A DNA stretch of 16,773 nt from Schlesneria sp. (GCA_025353525.1 JANXOO010000455.1:1-16773), one strand, 5' to 3'; shown: positions 1-7,707, counted from the first letter of the stretch. Program-made: numbers and translations. Notes: a model not told the origin generated them from the letters alone.

Positions 1-263
1 AATTGGCCCACGGAAAGCGAGGCCGTATTCCAAACTCGGTCGCACCGATTCTGGCACGGCTGAAGCTGGATCGTCGAACCTGGTGTGAATTGGTGGGAAC
101 ATTCGGTCGGCGGTTTTTCCACGTGGCGGGCGAACCGACCATCATCGATGCCACGCCCAGTCGGCTGAGTCAGCAGCGCTACTACATCCCCAGCCAGACT
201 CGGGATCTCTATCAAGCGGCCCAATCTCCATCGACCACGACCACGACGACGGCCGCGTCGTAA
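1..263 (+). CDS. C-terminal part of a REP-associated (IS200-like) transposase-type protein, cut by window edge
   Basis: The reading frame is open from the window edge and stops with TAA at 261-263; its beginning lies outside. The visible 86 residues contain a KRGRIP stretch, then a PILARLKLDRRTWCELV segment, then a FGRRFFHVAG segment. From memory this order matches the C-terminus of the planctomycete family of REP-associated tyrosine transposase-like (Y1_Tnp) proteins, which end in a 'KRG-IP-APIL-RLG-W-FG-F-AAG' pattern. The catalytic HUH and tyrosine part would be upstream and cannot be seen, so activity is unknown. The last residues are a low-complexity Thr/Ala tail from ACG/ACC codons, which suggests relaxed selection at the end. 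The TTG at position 3 is not taken as the start. The family call is recognition of a pattern, not an alignment. Confidence 0.5.
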   Translation, partial: LAHGKRGRIPNSVAPILARLKLDRRTWCELVGTFGRRFFHVAGEPTIIDATPSRLSQQRYYIPSQTRDLYQAAQSPSTTTTTTAAS

Positions 264-940
264 GACGACAGACCATCCCGTGGGACGAACCGTTTTCTCG
301 GCGACCGTTGATCCGCGGACTGCGCCCCACCAGCGCGCAGTCGACTCCTGAAAACGCCGTGTTGGCGATTTCCGTTATTGCTCCGAAGACAAAATCGAGG
401 TTCACCAACCTGGTGGAGCGTCAATCGCCCTCCGAAATGATCCACAACTGTCATACAATCACGCGACCACCGATTCCGATGTGATGTGTCCCCGTTGTCC
501 CCCCGTTGTCCCGTTGTGAAAATCGGAGTCCTGACGATGCAGGGATCTTCTCTGAAACAGAAGTCAAACACGCAAACGTCTTGTAGATAATGAGATGCGA
601 ATTGTCGCGACCGCCGGCATTGACCCTCACAAGTCCGGGTTGGTCTCTGGAAAAACCGATTTCGGGCTCTCGCAGATGTGCCGTGATCTTCCACATTACA
701 CCGTTCGGTCCTCCGAAATTCCTCAACCAGGGCTCGCGGTGAGGTACGAGCGGGAACATCGTTTGTCATAAGTTTGATTTCGTTGTGTCGAATGTCATCT
801 TGCACGAATTCTCTCTGCCAAGAGGAATGTTTGATGACCTTACGTTGAAAAACGAACCTGCTCAGAACGTTGCGGCGATCGCCGGTAACGTTTCGTAAAT
901 CCCGTCTTTTTGATATCCACTTTGAATGGAGAATTTGACC
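264..940. other. Gene-poor spacer
   Basis: This 677-base stretch holds no coding region I can support. The reading frames across it, including a long minus-strand one at 212-979, are rich in Arg, Cys and Ser, have no recognisable motif and lack a ribosome binding site, so they look like chance. The only visible structure is a short tandem repeat at 492-518. No tRNA cloverleaf or strong terminator was seen. Confidence 0.5.
492..518. repeat. Short tandem repeat of CCGTTGTC
   Basis: Three imperfect copies of an 8-base unit occur at 492-499 (CCGTTGTC), 503-510 (CCGTTGTC) and 511-518 (CCGTTGTG), with CCC between the first two. It lies in the gene-poor spacer. No function is evident. Confidence 0.6.
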
Positions 941-1228
941 ATGATCGCACAGATTCAGCTGACCGACCGTAAGGAACAAGCCTTCGCCATGACATGTATC
1001 GCGCTCTTTTTTTGCTGGATCGGGTGGTTCGCGATATCAACTCATTTGGCCGTCGATCAAAACGAAATGAGTGCGGACAGTGTCGCAGCTCAATTCGCGA
1101 ATTGCTTCAGAGCTCTCGAAGGCCTGTTCAAATCAAAGGCCGTTCGTGCGGCGGGAATGATCGCCGGCCTGATCAGCTCAATGATTCTGTTCGAACGAAC
1201 ACTCAGCCGATGCCAGTATCCAGACTAA
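941..1228 (+). CDS. Small hypothetical membrane protein
   Basis: Ninety-five residues, family not recognised. The ATG at 941 is preferred over one at 926 because GGAGAA at 928-933 sits seven bases before it, the best ribosome binding site in this part of the window. The protein has a hydrophobic segment at about residues 17-34 (TCIALFFCWIGWFA) and a second at about 68-86 (VRAAGMIAGLISSMILF), with a polar, acidic stretch between them. This would fit a protein with two membrane helices. A competing frame at 994-1437 overlaps it but is Arg-rich and has no binding site. It stands alone between the spacer and the convergent aroC gene. Expression is uncertain; the binding site and the hydrophobic pattern are the main support. 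Confidence 0.45.
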   Translation: MIAQIQLTDRKEQAFAMTCIALFFCWIGWFAISTHLAVDQNEMSADSVAAQFANCFRALEGLFKSKAVRAAGMIAGLISSMILFERTLSRCQYPD

Positions 1229-1379
1229 AGCCACTACCCCGACCGAAGCCTGAGTCGGAACTTAAAAAACACCGTTCTTGCCGTTCCGTGTACTGGTATT
1301 CGGTGATAACGGCCACTCGAAAAGCAATTCTCATCAGGCGAACGTCAGGTACGGAATTACCAGTCATTGAAAAATTGCG

Positions 1380-2558
1380 TCAAACTGATGGCGACGCTAA
1401 CTCTCCGGCGGTCTGGCTTCGCCAACGCAGCCAATGATCGGCCAATACGATTGCGACCATTGCTTCGGCCATCGGAATGAAACGCGGCAACAGGCAGGGA
1501 TCGTGTCGGCCTTTCGTGCGAATCGTTGTCGCCACCCCCTGGTCGGTGACTGTCGGCTGCTCGATCGGCAAACTGCTGGTCGGTTTCACGGCGGCTCGCA
1601 GGATGATCGGCAGCCCTGTCGTGATTCCGCCCAGCATCCCTCCGTGGCGATTCGTCTTGGTTGTGATGCTGGCGCGGCCCGGGTGATCGGGAGAGTGACT
1701 TGTCCCGCTCGCCAGATCACCGTCTGTTGCCGGGATGAAATGGTCGTTGTGTTGGCTACCTCGCATTGTGACGCAGCCAAAACCGATACCGTATTCAACT
1801 CCCAAAACGGCAGGCAGACTGAACAATGCCTTCGCGAGATCCGCCTTGATCTTGTCGAACACTGGTTCTCCAAGTCCTGCAGGGATATTCGACGCCACAA
1901 TTTCTGCAGCGCCTCCAATCGAATCGCCATCCTTGCGAATGGACTCGATCAATTCAATCATCCGCGAAGCCGCTTTGAGATCGGGGCATCGAATGATGTT
2001 CGGTTCACCATTCGGCAGCGTTTCGACTTGAGCCAGCGTCACTCCTGCAGGCTCGGGAATATCTGCTTTGACGTCGCCAACCTGAGTCACATAGCCGACA
2101 ACGCGACCGCCGAACGCCTGTTCGAGGATCTTTTTGGCAACAACACCTGCGGCGACGCGAACGGTGGTTTCCCGGGCACTTGACCGACCGCCCCCACGAT
2201 AGTCGCGAAAACCATATTTCGCGTCAAAGCTGAAATCGGCGTGACCTGGCCGGTAGATATGCTGAATGTCCCCGTAATCCTTGCTCCGTTGATCCTGGTT
2301 TCGGATCAGAATCGCCAGGCTGGTTCCTGTTGTACGACCATCAAAGACACCCGACAGAATCTCGGGTGTGTCCGATTCATCGCGCTGAGTCACAATATGG
2401 CTTTGCCCAGGTCGTCGCCGGTTGAGGTCAACCAGCAAATCGTCGACGCTGACGGGAATCCCGGGTGGTACACCGTCAATGATCACGACATTTGCCGGTC
2501 CGTGACTTTCGCCTGCCGTCGTGATTCGAAATGCCTGACCAAATGAATTTCCTGCCAT
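1380..2558 (-). CDS. aroC: Chorismate synthase
   Basis: AroC converts 5-enolpyruvylshikimate-3-phosphate to chorismate, the last shared step to aromatic amino acids, using reduced FMN in the cytoplasm. The 392-residue protein carries the family signatures: GESHGP at 16-21 (His19), RPGHAD at 103-108 (His106), RGGGRSSARET at 121-131, and RHDPCLLPR near 351-359 followed by PMAEAMVAIVLADH. The two histidines correspond to the catalytic pair known in the family. It is a little longer than the usual 350-360 residues owing to a short non-conserved tail. The ATG at 2556-2558 is one base after the ispH stop, and an AAGG binding site for it lies within the last codons of ispH, so translation is probably coupled to ispH. 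No clear terminator follows the stop at 1380. Confidence 0.97.
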   Translation of the reverse strand: MAGNSFGQAFRITTAGESHGPANVVIIDGVPPGIPVSVDDLLVDLNRRRPGQSHIVTQRDESDTPEILSGVFDGRTTGTSLAILIRNQDQRSKDYGDIQHIYRPGHADFSFDAKYGFRDYRGGGRSSARETTVRVAAGVVAKKILEQAFGGRVVGYVTQVGDVKADIPEPAGVTLAQVETLPNGEPNIIRCPDLKAASRMIELIESIRKDGDSIGGAAEIVASNIPAGLGEPVFDKIKADLAKALFSLPAVLGVEYGIGFGCVTMRGSQHNDHFIPATDGDLASGTSHSPDHPGRASITTKTNRHGGMLGGITTGLPIILRAAVKPTSSLPIEQPTVTDQGVATTIRTKGRHDPCLLPRFIPMAEAMVAIVLADHWLRWRSQTAGELASPSV

Positions 2559-2559
2559 T

Positions 2560-3510
2560 TTACCTTGCCTGAACTTTCGCCGATTGCAGGACTCTCAATT
2601 CACGTGGTAGCGGGAATGAAACGTGTTCTTCCCGAGTCGTGATTTCTTCGACCGTGGCCCCGAATCCACTCTTCAACCATTCAATACAGTCCTGAACGAC
2701 GATTTCGGGGGCACTGGCACCTGCCGTAATCAAAACAGACTGGTGTCCCTCGAACCATTCCCGTCGCAGTTCCTGAGCCCCGTCGATCAGATAAGACGGC
2801 TTGCCGAACGATGCACCGATTTCCTGCAATCGTCGACTGTTCGAACTGTTCTGGCTGCCAAGCACGATCATCACTTCGACCTGTTGTGCGAGTTGCTTGA
2901 CGGCGTCCTGACGATTCGTCGTCGCATAGCAGATGTCTTCCTTCGGCGGACTTTCAATCATCGGGAACCGTTGTTTCAGTGCGACGATGACTCGCCCCGC
3001 CTCTTCGACACTCAAGGTTGTTTGTGTCAAATAGGCGATCTTCGCGTCCGCCGGGAACGACAAATCGGAAATGTCATCCGGATCTTCGACGAGCGTAATA
3101 CTGGCCGGAGCTTCCCCCATTGTACCGATCACTTCGTCGTGACCATCGTGTCCGATCAGGATGATGTGAAATCCCTCGCGAGCATATTTGATCGCTTCCA
3201 GATGGACTTTTGTCACTAGCGGACACGTTGCGTCGATTGTCTGCAACTTGCGAACCCGCGACTGCTCACGAATTTCCGGTGAAACTCCGTGTGCCGAAAA
3301 GAGCAGAATCGAACCGATGGGGACTTCGGCGATTGTGTCGACAAACGTGACCCCCTGTTTCGTAAATCGCTCGACGACGTATTTGTTGTGGACGATTTCG
3401 TGATAGACGTAGATTTTCGAACCGAACATGCGGATCGTCTCGTCCAGGCATTCGATCGCCATGTTGACGCCGGCACAAAAACCACGCGGATTCGCCACCA
3501 GAATTTTCAT
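2560..3510 (-). CDS. ispH: 4-hydroxy-3-methylbut-2-enyl diphosphate reductase
   Basis: IspH (LytB) reduces HMBPP to isopentenyl and dimethylallyl diphosphate, the last step of the non-mevalonate isoprenoid pathway, using an oxygen-sensitive Fe-S cluster. The 316-residue length is typical. The three cluster cysteines are present at Cys12 (PRGFCAGV), Cys96 (DATCP) and Cys194 (DICYATTNRQ). The catalytic glutamate is Glu126 in GHDGHDEV, and the substrate-binding SSNS motif lies at 222-225 in the GSQNSSNSRRL segment. The ATG at 3508-3510 has a GGAG about eleven bases upstream, a slightly long gap. It lies 128 bases downstream of pyrB and one base upstream of aroC, so it is probably at least cotranscribed with aroC. 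Confidence 0.97.
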   Translation of the reverse strand: MKILVANPRGFCAGVNMAIECLDETIRMFGSKIYVYHEIVHNKYVVERFTKQGVTFVDTIAEVPIGSILLFSAHGVSPEIREQSRVRKLQTIDATCPLVTKVHLEAIKYAREGFHIILIGHDGHDEVIGTMGEAPASITLVEDPDDISDLSFPADAKIAYLTQTTLSVEEAGRVIVALKQRFPMIESPPKEDICYATTNRQDAVKQLAQQVEVMIVLGSQNSSNSRRLQEIGASFGKPSYLIDGAQELRREWFEGHQSVLITAGASAPEIVVQDCIEWLKSGFGATVEEITTREEHVSFPLPRELRVLQSAKVQAR

Positions 3511-3638
3511 TGTCGTTCAGACTCCGTCCGGAAAAATGCGTATAAGTCGACCGGCAGGAATGGAAATACCGGCCGTTGAATCAGGGGTGAGCACGTTTGG
3601 AATATCCGCGTTATTCCGGGTCGCGAGGCGTTCAGGGC

Positions 3639-4859
3639 TCATTGTGGCGCAATCTGCATTTCGCTGTTGTATTGCTCGTAGTAGTCGTTGATCTCTCCAT
3701 CGACATCGAAGACATGAGCCACCAGCGCCGCCCTGGCCCACATTCCGTTTCTCGCCTGACGGAAGTAGAACGCCCGTTCGTCGTCGTCGATCGCCGGAGG
3801 AATCTCACCGAATTCCTTGTCGCGTGGAAACGGATGCAGAATCGCCGCATACGGCTTCATCCGCGAAACCCGCGCCTTGCTTAACTTGAAATGTGAAAAG
3901 TCGAGTTCGTTCAGTTCCTGTTCTTCGGAACCGGAATTGTGTTCACGCTGAATACGCGTCATATAAAGTGCATCAAGCTGCTCGATCACCGGCTTTCCAT
4001 CGAGCGAATCTTCCAGCGAGTGGCATTCGCGAACGTCAACCTTCGCGTCGATCAATTTGTCTTTCAGATCGCGCGGCAATGCCAGTGTCGGGTGAGCTGG
4101 CGAGATGAAGACCAGTCGAACCTGTTCGTGCAGTGCCAGTAGCTGAGCCAGCGAGCGGACAGTGCGACCCCGGCGAATGTCACCGCAAAACCCGATCGTC
4201 TTGCCTGCGATCCCTTTTCGCAGACCCGGAAATAATTCTCGCAATTCGTCGTACCGCGTCCATTGCCGGGAATCCTTCGCATCGGTGAAGCTGAACGCAC
4301 GCTGAATCGTATAGATGTCGAGCAGGGCTTGCGTCGGATGCTCGTCGGACCCGGCCCCTGCATTGATAATCGGCACGCTGCGTCGCTGGCTGTTCGCGAG
4401 CGTATTCATCATATATCCGCAACATTCCGCGAACTTCGGAATGTGGCTGCGCATGATGACCAGGTCGAAATAGCTGCTGAACATTCGCATCGAATCGAAC
4501 GGTGATTCGCCCTTGGCTTCGGACGAAACCGACAGATCGCGGACTTCATTACATTGCATTCCCAGAATTTGACATGCTGCTGCAAACGACATGAAGGTTC
4601 GCGTCGAAGGTTGGGTGAAATACAGCATCGCCCGCTTGTGCGAGAGCAACGTGTTCAAATGCCTGTGTCCCTCGTTCGACTTGGCCAACAATCGGATCTT
4701 GTCGGCAATACGGCACAGTTTGTCGAGTAACGGTCGGGTCAACTGTCCGGAAAAAATGAGGTGACGCAATCGCTCGCCCGATGAAAAATCGGGAACCTTG
4801 ACCTTGATCGGTCGATCAAGTCGACTCTCGTAATCTGCAAAACTGAGTTCGTCGGGCAT
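3639..4859 (-). CDS. pyrB: Aspartate carbamoyltransferase, long form
   Basis: This enzyme joins carbamoyl phosphate and aspartate, the committed step of pyrimidine synthesis. The active-site elements are in the right order: PSTRT at 84-88, SEAKGES at 113-119 with the mobile-loop lysine, an MRSH arginine near 137, HPTQ at 174-177, GDIRRGRTVRSL from 227, MTRIQRE around 300-306, and LHPFPR at 341-346. At 406 residues it is about 95 longer than the E. coli catalytic chain. Extra length includes an N-terminal segment of about 35 residues and an insert at about 190-216. The residue matching E. coli Glu50 is Gln (TQPSTRT). The frame extends upstream to a GTG at 4926-4928, but the ATG at 4857-4859 is preferred: it has an AGATGGAAAG stretch before it and the added 23 residues look non-conserved. 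No regulatory-chain gene (pyrI) is visible. Confidence 0.93.
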   Translation of the reverse strand: MPDELSFADYESRLDRPIKVKVPDFSSGERLRHLIFSGQLTRPLLDKLCRIADKIRLLAKSNEGHRHLNTLLSHKRAMLYFTQPSTRTFMSFAAACQILGMQCNEVRDLSVSSEAKGESPFDSMRMFSSYFDLVIMRSHIPKFAECCGYMMNTLANSQRRSVPIINAGAGSDEHPTQALLDIYTIQRAFSFTDAKDSRQWTRYDELRELFPGLRKGIAGKTIGFCGDIRRGRTVRSLAQLLALHEQVRLVFISPAHPTLALPRDLKDKLIDAKVDVRECHSLEDSLDGKPVIEQLDALYMTRIQREHNSGSEEQELNELDFSHFKLSKARVSRMKPYAAILHPFPRDKEFGEIPPAIDDDERAFYFRQARNGMWARAALVAHVFDVDGEINDYYEQYNSEMQIAPQ

Positions 4860-5230
4860 GCAGAACTTTCCATCTCTTTTGACGCTTGCAGTGACTGTCG
4901 GGCATCGATCAAAAGCACATTTCCGCACACAACGCGGTGACGCTTACGCCCGCTATTGTCTGAAACCGGCCAGACTTTGGCAAATGCCACGTTACGAAGC
5001 CGTCCCGTTTGGGAGTTTTTCCCCGCTCGGCCGCGACGACAGTGCCGTAACAGATTCCCTGGATTCCCTGGATATTCTAATCGAGCACACCTGAATTTTG
5101 AGCGCCATTCAGTGGCAGTTTTCTTGCGAGATCGAGAATCATCTTGCGGTCGGCGGTCATTCCGCTGTAGATTCGTATCAGATTTGTAACGAAATGTCTT
5201 TTTGAAATCTGTCTTTTTGACAGGTGAATC
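4860..5230. other. Divergent intergenic region between pyrB and the sigma factor gene
   Basis: These 371 bases separate the divergent pyrB and sigma-factor genes and should hold promoters for both. I see no convincing -35/-10 pair, no pyrimidine-type attenuator and no strong hairpin. A long minus-strand frame at 4739-5692 covers the region but runs through pyrB and the sigma gene and shows no recognisable domain. Confidence 0.4.
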
Positions 5231-5815
5231 GTGGCACTGACAGAACTCGATCGAAACCTTCTCGAACGCTGCATGAAACGTGACGGTGCAGCATGGCGGG
5301 AGTTCGTTGATCGGTTTTCCGGGCTTTTCGTTCATGTCATCAGGCACACCGGCCAGTCGCGCAGCGTCGAACTTGGTATCAACGATTCCGACGACCTGTG
5401 TGCTGAAATCTTCCTGGCAATCCTTGCCGACAATTTTGCGGTACTCCAGCGATTCAAAGGCGAAAGTTCGCTCGCGACGTATTTGGCCGTTATTTCCCGC
5501 CGGATTGTAGTCCGCGAAGTCATCCGTCGCCGTATGGCCGAAGCATTCGGTCACGTGAAAATGCAGCGAGCCAATGTCGACCTGGCACATGCGGACATCA
5601 GCGAAATCGCGCGTATTGAAAATCGGGATCTCGTCGAACGAATGCTCAACGGACTGCCTGAACACGACGCCATCGTCATTCGGCAGTTTCATCTGGAAGG
5701 CAAGACGTATCGGGAAATCGGGGACAAACTGGGGATTCCGGAAAACTCGATCGGACCGACACTCACGCGAGCCCGAGAAAAATTACGACAGTCACTCTCC
5801 GCCACCCTGGGTTAA
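5231..5815 (+). CDS. Planctomycete-type ECF-like RNA polymerase sigma factor
   Basis: Sigma-70 family factor of 194 residues that would direct RNA polymerase to a set of promoters. Region 2 spans about residues 25-100, including DDLCAEIF and a FKGESSLATYLAVISRRI segment that matches the core/-10 binding part. Region 4 spans about 135-190, with a helix-turn-helix in KTYREIGDKLGIPENSI followed by LTRAREKLRQ. The opening pattern LTELDRNLLERC fits the start of a sigma family I recall as common in planctomycetes, which supports the GTG at 5231. AGGTGA at 5222-5227 lies close to it, with a short three-base gap. An ATG at 5273 is the alternative but would remove conserved residues. A STAS protein gene follows 238 bases downstream on the same strand. 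No anti-sigma gene is visible. Confidence 0.88.
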   Translation: MALTELDRNLLERCMKRDGAAWREFVDRFSGLFVHVIRHTGQSRSVELGINDSDDLCAEIFLAILADNFAVLQRFKGESSLATYLAVISRRIVVREVIRRRMAEAFGHVKMQRANVDLAHADISEIARIENRDLVERMLNGLPEHDAIVIRQFHLEGKTYREIGDKLGIPENSIGPTLTRAREKLRQSLSATLG

Positions 5816-6053
5816 TGCGGCGTCTTCATCCATCGACCGCGCCGGTTCCGTTGTCCAGGACTGCGACGACTCCGCTGCACAACCTCGATCCCCAGAGGGG
5901 TGAACGCGATTCTGTATCCATGATGCTGTGCCGATCTAAATTGGCCGAATGAACCGCCGGACGAGACGTAACCGATCGGCCTTGGTACCATGTGTTTCCG
6001 ATTCTCGTGATGTCAAAGGGAATCGATCAGGATGTGACCTGGAGAATACGAGC

Positions 6054-6422
6054 ATGCAAGCAAACGGGCCCCTGGCAGAAATCCGCAATGGACGCGTCAC
6101 AATTGTCGTTTTCGGAGAGGATATGAAGCACCTGGACGAATCCAGAATCGCCGAGGTCGGGCGAAAACTGCTGGAAATTGTCGACGGTTTGCCGCATCCG
6201 GTTCTGGTCTTTGATATGGCTTCGACCGAATTCTTCGGATCATCATTTATCGAATTACTGTTTCGCATATGGAAGCGGCTGACGGCAAAACCGTCTGCCA
6301 AATTCGGGATTGCCGGACTGCAACCGTATTGTCGCGAGGTCCTCGAAGTCACTCACCTCGATACGCTCTGGCCCCTGTTTGACACGCAAGCGGACGCCAT
6401 CAACGCTTTCAAATTGGATTAG
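6054..6422 (+). CDS. STAS-domain protein, anti-sigma factor antagonist type
   Basis: STAS proteins of this kind switch partners with anti-sigma kinases and are controlled by phosphorylation of one serine. The 122-residue protein is a single domain with the alternating strand/helix pattern: VTIVVF at 15-20, VLVFDMAST at 50-58, then FFGSSFIELL at 60-69, followed by FGIAGL at 84-89. The SS pair at 63-64 lines up with the phosphorylated Ser of SpoIIAA (DSSGL), but Gly62 replaces the Asp before it. The ATG at 6054 is chosen because GGAG at 6041-6044 lies nine bases before it; the frame extends upstream to 5949 but those 35 residues are not domain-like. It ends three bases before the convergent moaA stop. 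The link to the upstream sigma factor is by position only. Confidence 0.8.
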   Translation: MQANGPLAEIRNGRVTIVVFGEDMKHLDESRIAEVGRKLLEIVDGLPHPVLVFDMASTEFFGSSFIELLFRIWKRLTAKPSAKFGIAGLQPYCREVLEVTHLDTLWPLFDTQADAINAFKLD

Positions 6423-6425
6423 TCG

Positions 6426-7436
6426 TCATCCACCGATTGAATACATCGGGCGATCCGGCTGAATAAATCGAGCGGTGTTGATCTCGTGCCCTTCTTTCTT
6501 CGACGCAACGCTCGATCGAATCGCTGCTGTGATCCGGTCATCCGAAGCTTCAGAGCGTAACAGGCCGCGAACGTCGGTTTCATCGTGGCTGAACAGGCAA
6601 TTGCGCATTTTTCCGTCCGCAGTAATCCGGATGCGATTGCAGCTCATACAAAACGGCTGGCTGATTGACGCGATAAAGCCGATCCGACCGATTCCGTCTT
6701 CAAACACGAAATCCGTCGCTGGCCCCCCGTGACCGCCCGCCAATTTGTCACTCACCGGTTTCAGCGGCATGATTGATGCCGAAAGAGTCTCGATAATTTC
6801 GTGGGCGAAAAGAACTTTGCTCCTTTCCCACGCGTTATCGGCATCAAGCGGCATGTATTCGATAAAACGAACCTCGACTCCCGTTTCGCGAGCGAAGTGT
6901 CCGAACGGAACGATCTCGGTCTCGGACAAACCCCGTACAGAAACAGCATTCACTTTCACGGGATTGAAGCCGACGCGTTGTGCCGCCTTGATCCCTTCGA
7001 TCACGTTTTCAAAACCGTCACGTCGAGTGAACTTTTTGAAGCTTTCGGCGGTCAACGCGTCGAGACTGACGTTGATCCGCCGAAGACCCGCATCGTGAAG
7101 ATCTTTGGCCTGATCGGCCAGAAAGATGCCGTTCGTCGTGAGGCCAATGTCTTTGACGCCGGGAATAGTCGCTAATCGGGCAACCAGCCGATGCAAATCG
7201 CGACGGACGAGCGGTTCGCCACCCGTCAGCCGCAGCTTGTCGATCCCCAAGGGCACAGCGACGCGCACAAAGCGTTCAATCTCTTCGAACGTCAGCAGTT
7301 CCGACTTGTCCATAAACTGCACGTCCTCGGCGGGCATGCAGTAAAAGCAGCGGATGTTGCAACGATCAGTCACACTGATCCGCAAGTTGTTGTGCAACCG
7401 ACCAAAAGAATCAACGAGTGGTAATTCGGGAAGCAT
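6426..7436 (-). CDS. moaA: GTP 3',8-cyclase, molybdenum cofactor synthesis
   Basis: MoaA is a radical SAM enzyme that rearranges GTP to 3',8-cyclo-GTP, the first step to molybdopterin. The 336-residue protein shows the N-terminal cluster motif CNIRCFYC (Cys26, Cys30, Cys33), the SAM-binding GGEP at 72-75, and the second cluster cysteines Cys263, Cys266 and Cys280 in CMSCNRIRITADGKMRNC. It ends in Gly-Gly, as active MoaA does. The ATG at 7434-7436 is well placed for the N-terminus, but the ribosome binding site is weak. It lies on the same strand as moaE and moaD but is separated by 270 bases with repeats, so it may have its own promoter. The partner moaC is not in the window. Confidence 0.97.
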   Translation of the reverse strand: MLPELPLVDSFGRLHNNLRISVTDRCNIRCFYCMPAEDVQFMDKSELLTFEEIERFVRVAVPLGIDKLRLTGGEPLVRRDLHRLVARLATIPGVKDIGLTTNGIFLADQAKDLHDAGLRRINVSLDALTAESFKKFTRRDGFENVIEGIKAAQRVGFNPVKVNAVSVRGLSETEIVPFGHFARETGVEVRFIEYMPLDADNAWERSKVLFAHEIIETLSASIMPLKPVSDKLAGGHGGPATDFVFEDGIGRIGFIASISQPFCMSCNRIRITADGKMRNCLFSHDETDVRGLLRSEASDDRITAAIRSSVASKKEGHEINTARFIQPDRPMYSIGG

Positions 7437-7482
7437 TAATCAATCCACAGCAGTCGCTGCCCGCAAGTGTTTGGGACGGCGA

Positions 7483-7497
7483 GGCTCCCGCCGAGCC
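7483..7497. repeat. GC-rich palindromic intergenic repeat
   Basis: GGCTC at 7483-7487 and GAGCC at 7493-7497 are perfect inverted arms around CCGCC. The wider sequence, GGCGAGGCTCCCGCCGAGCC at 7478-7497, is one I associate with short repeats found many times between genes in planctomycete genomes. Only one copy is visible here, so repeat status rests on recognition. Confidence 0.45.
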
Positions 7498-7571
7498 GCT
7501 TCGTCGCAAGTTTTCCCGATTGTCATTCACTCAGAACGAACCAGGAATTTTGCCTGACCCCCATGTTCATC

Positions 7572-7602
7572 GGAACGCCAATTCCTCAATTGTCGGCGTT
7601 CC
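7572..7602. repeat. Inverted repeat able to form a hairpin
   Basis: GGAACGCC at 7572-7579 is the exact reverse complement of GGCGTTCC at 7595-7602. Inside it, AATT at 7580-7583 and 7588-7591 can extend the stem with a three-base bulge. No T-run follows on either strand, so it is not a standard intrinsic terminator. Confidence 0.6.
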
Positions 7603-7688
7603 CTGCGGGGTTCGGCATACCAGGAACAGGTCATTCCTCGCATTGTACAGCAAGAGACGTTTTACCATCCGACATCAGGCTTTACCAT

Positions 7689-7707
7689 ACGTTGAAAATC
7701 TCAACGT
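7689..7707 (-). other. Stem-loop at the end of moaE
   Basis: ACGTTGA at 7689-7695 pairs perfectly with TCAACGT at 7701-7707 around a five-base loop. It touches the last base of the moaE stop codon at 7707-7709. It could stop transcription or protect the moaDE message 3' end, but no T-run follows in the minus direction, so a terminator role is unproven. Confidence 0.4.

Larger units (their letters stand above)
7437..7706. other. Repeat-rich spacer between moaE and moaA
   Basis: This 270-base gap interrupts the moa run. It holds a GC-rich palindrome at 7483-7497, an inverted repeat at 7572-7602, a duplicated TTTACCAT at 7661-7668 and 7681-7688, and a perfect stem at 7689-7707 next to the moaE stop. 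No gene is supported. Confidence 0.55.

Noticed and set aside
212..979. 255-residue minus-strand frame in the left spacer
   Set aside because: It is Arg-, Cys- and Ser-rich, has no motif or binding site, and overlaps both flanking plus-strand genes.
1434..2183. 249-residue plus-strand frame opposite aroC
   Set aside because: It lies within a well-supported aroC and its composition is that of an antisense shadow.
3599..3617. GGAATA/TATTCC hairpin between pyrB and ispH
   Set aside because: The stem is only six AT-rich pairs and no T-run follows, so a terminator is not supported.
4739..5692. 317-residue minus-strand frame across pyrB and the sigma gene
   Set aside because: Both genes it overlaps have clear domains; this frame shows none.
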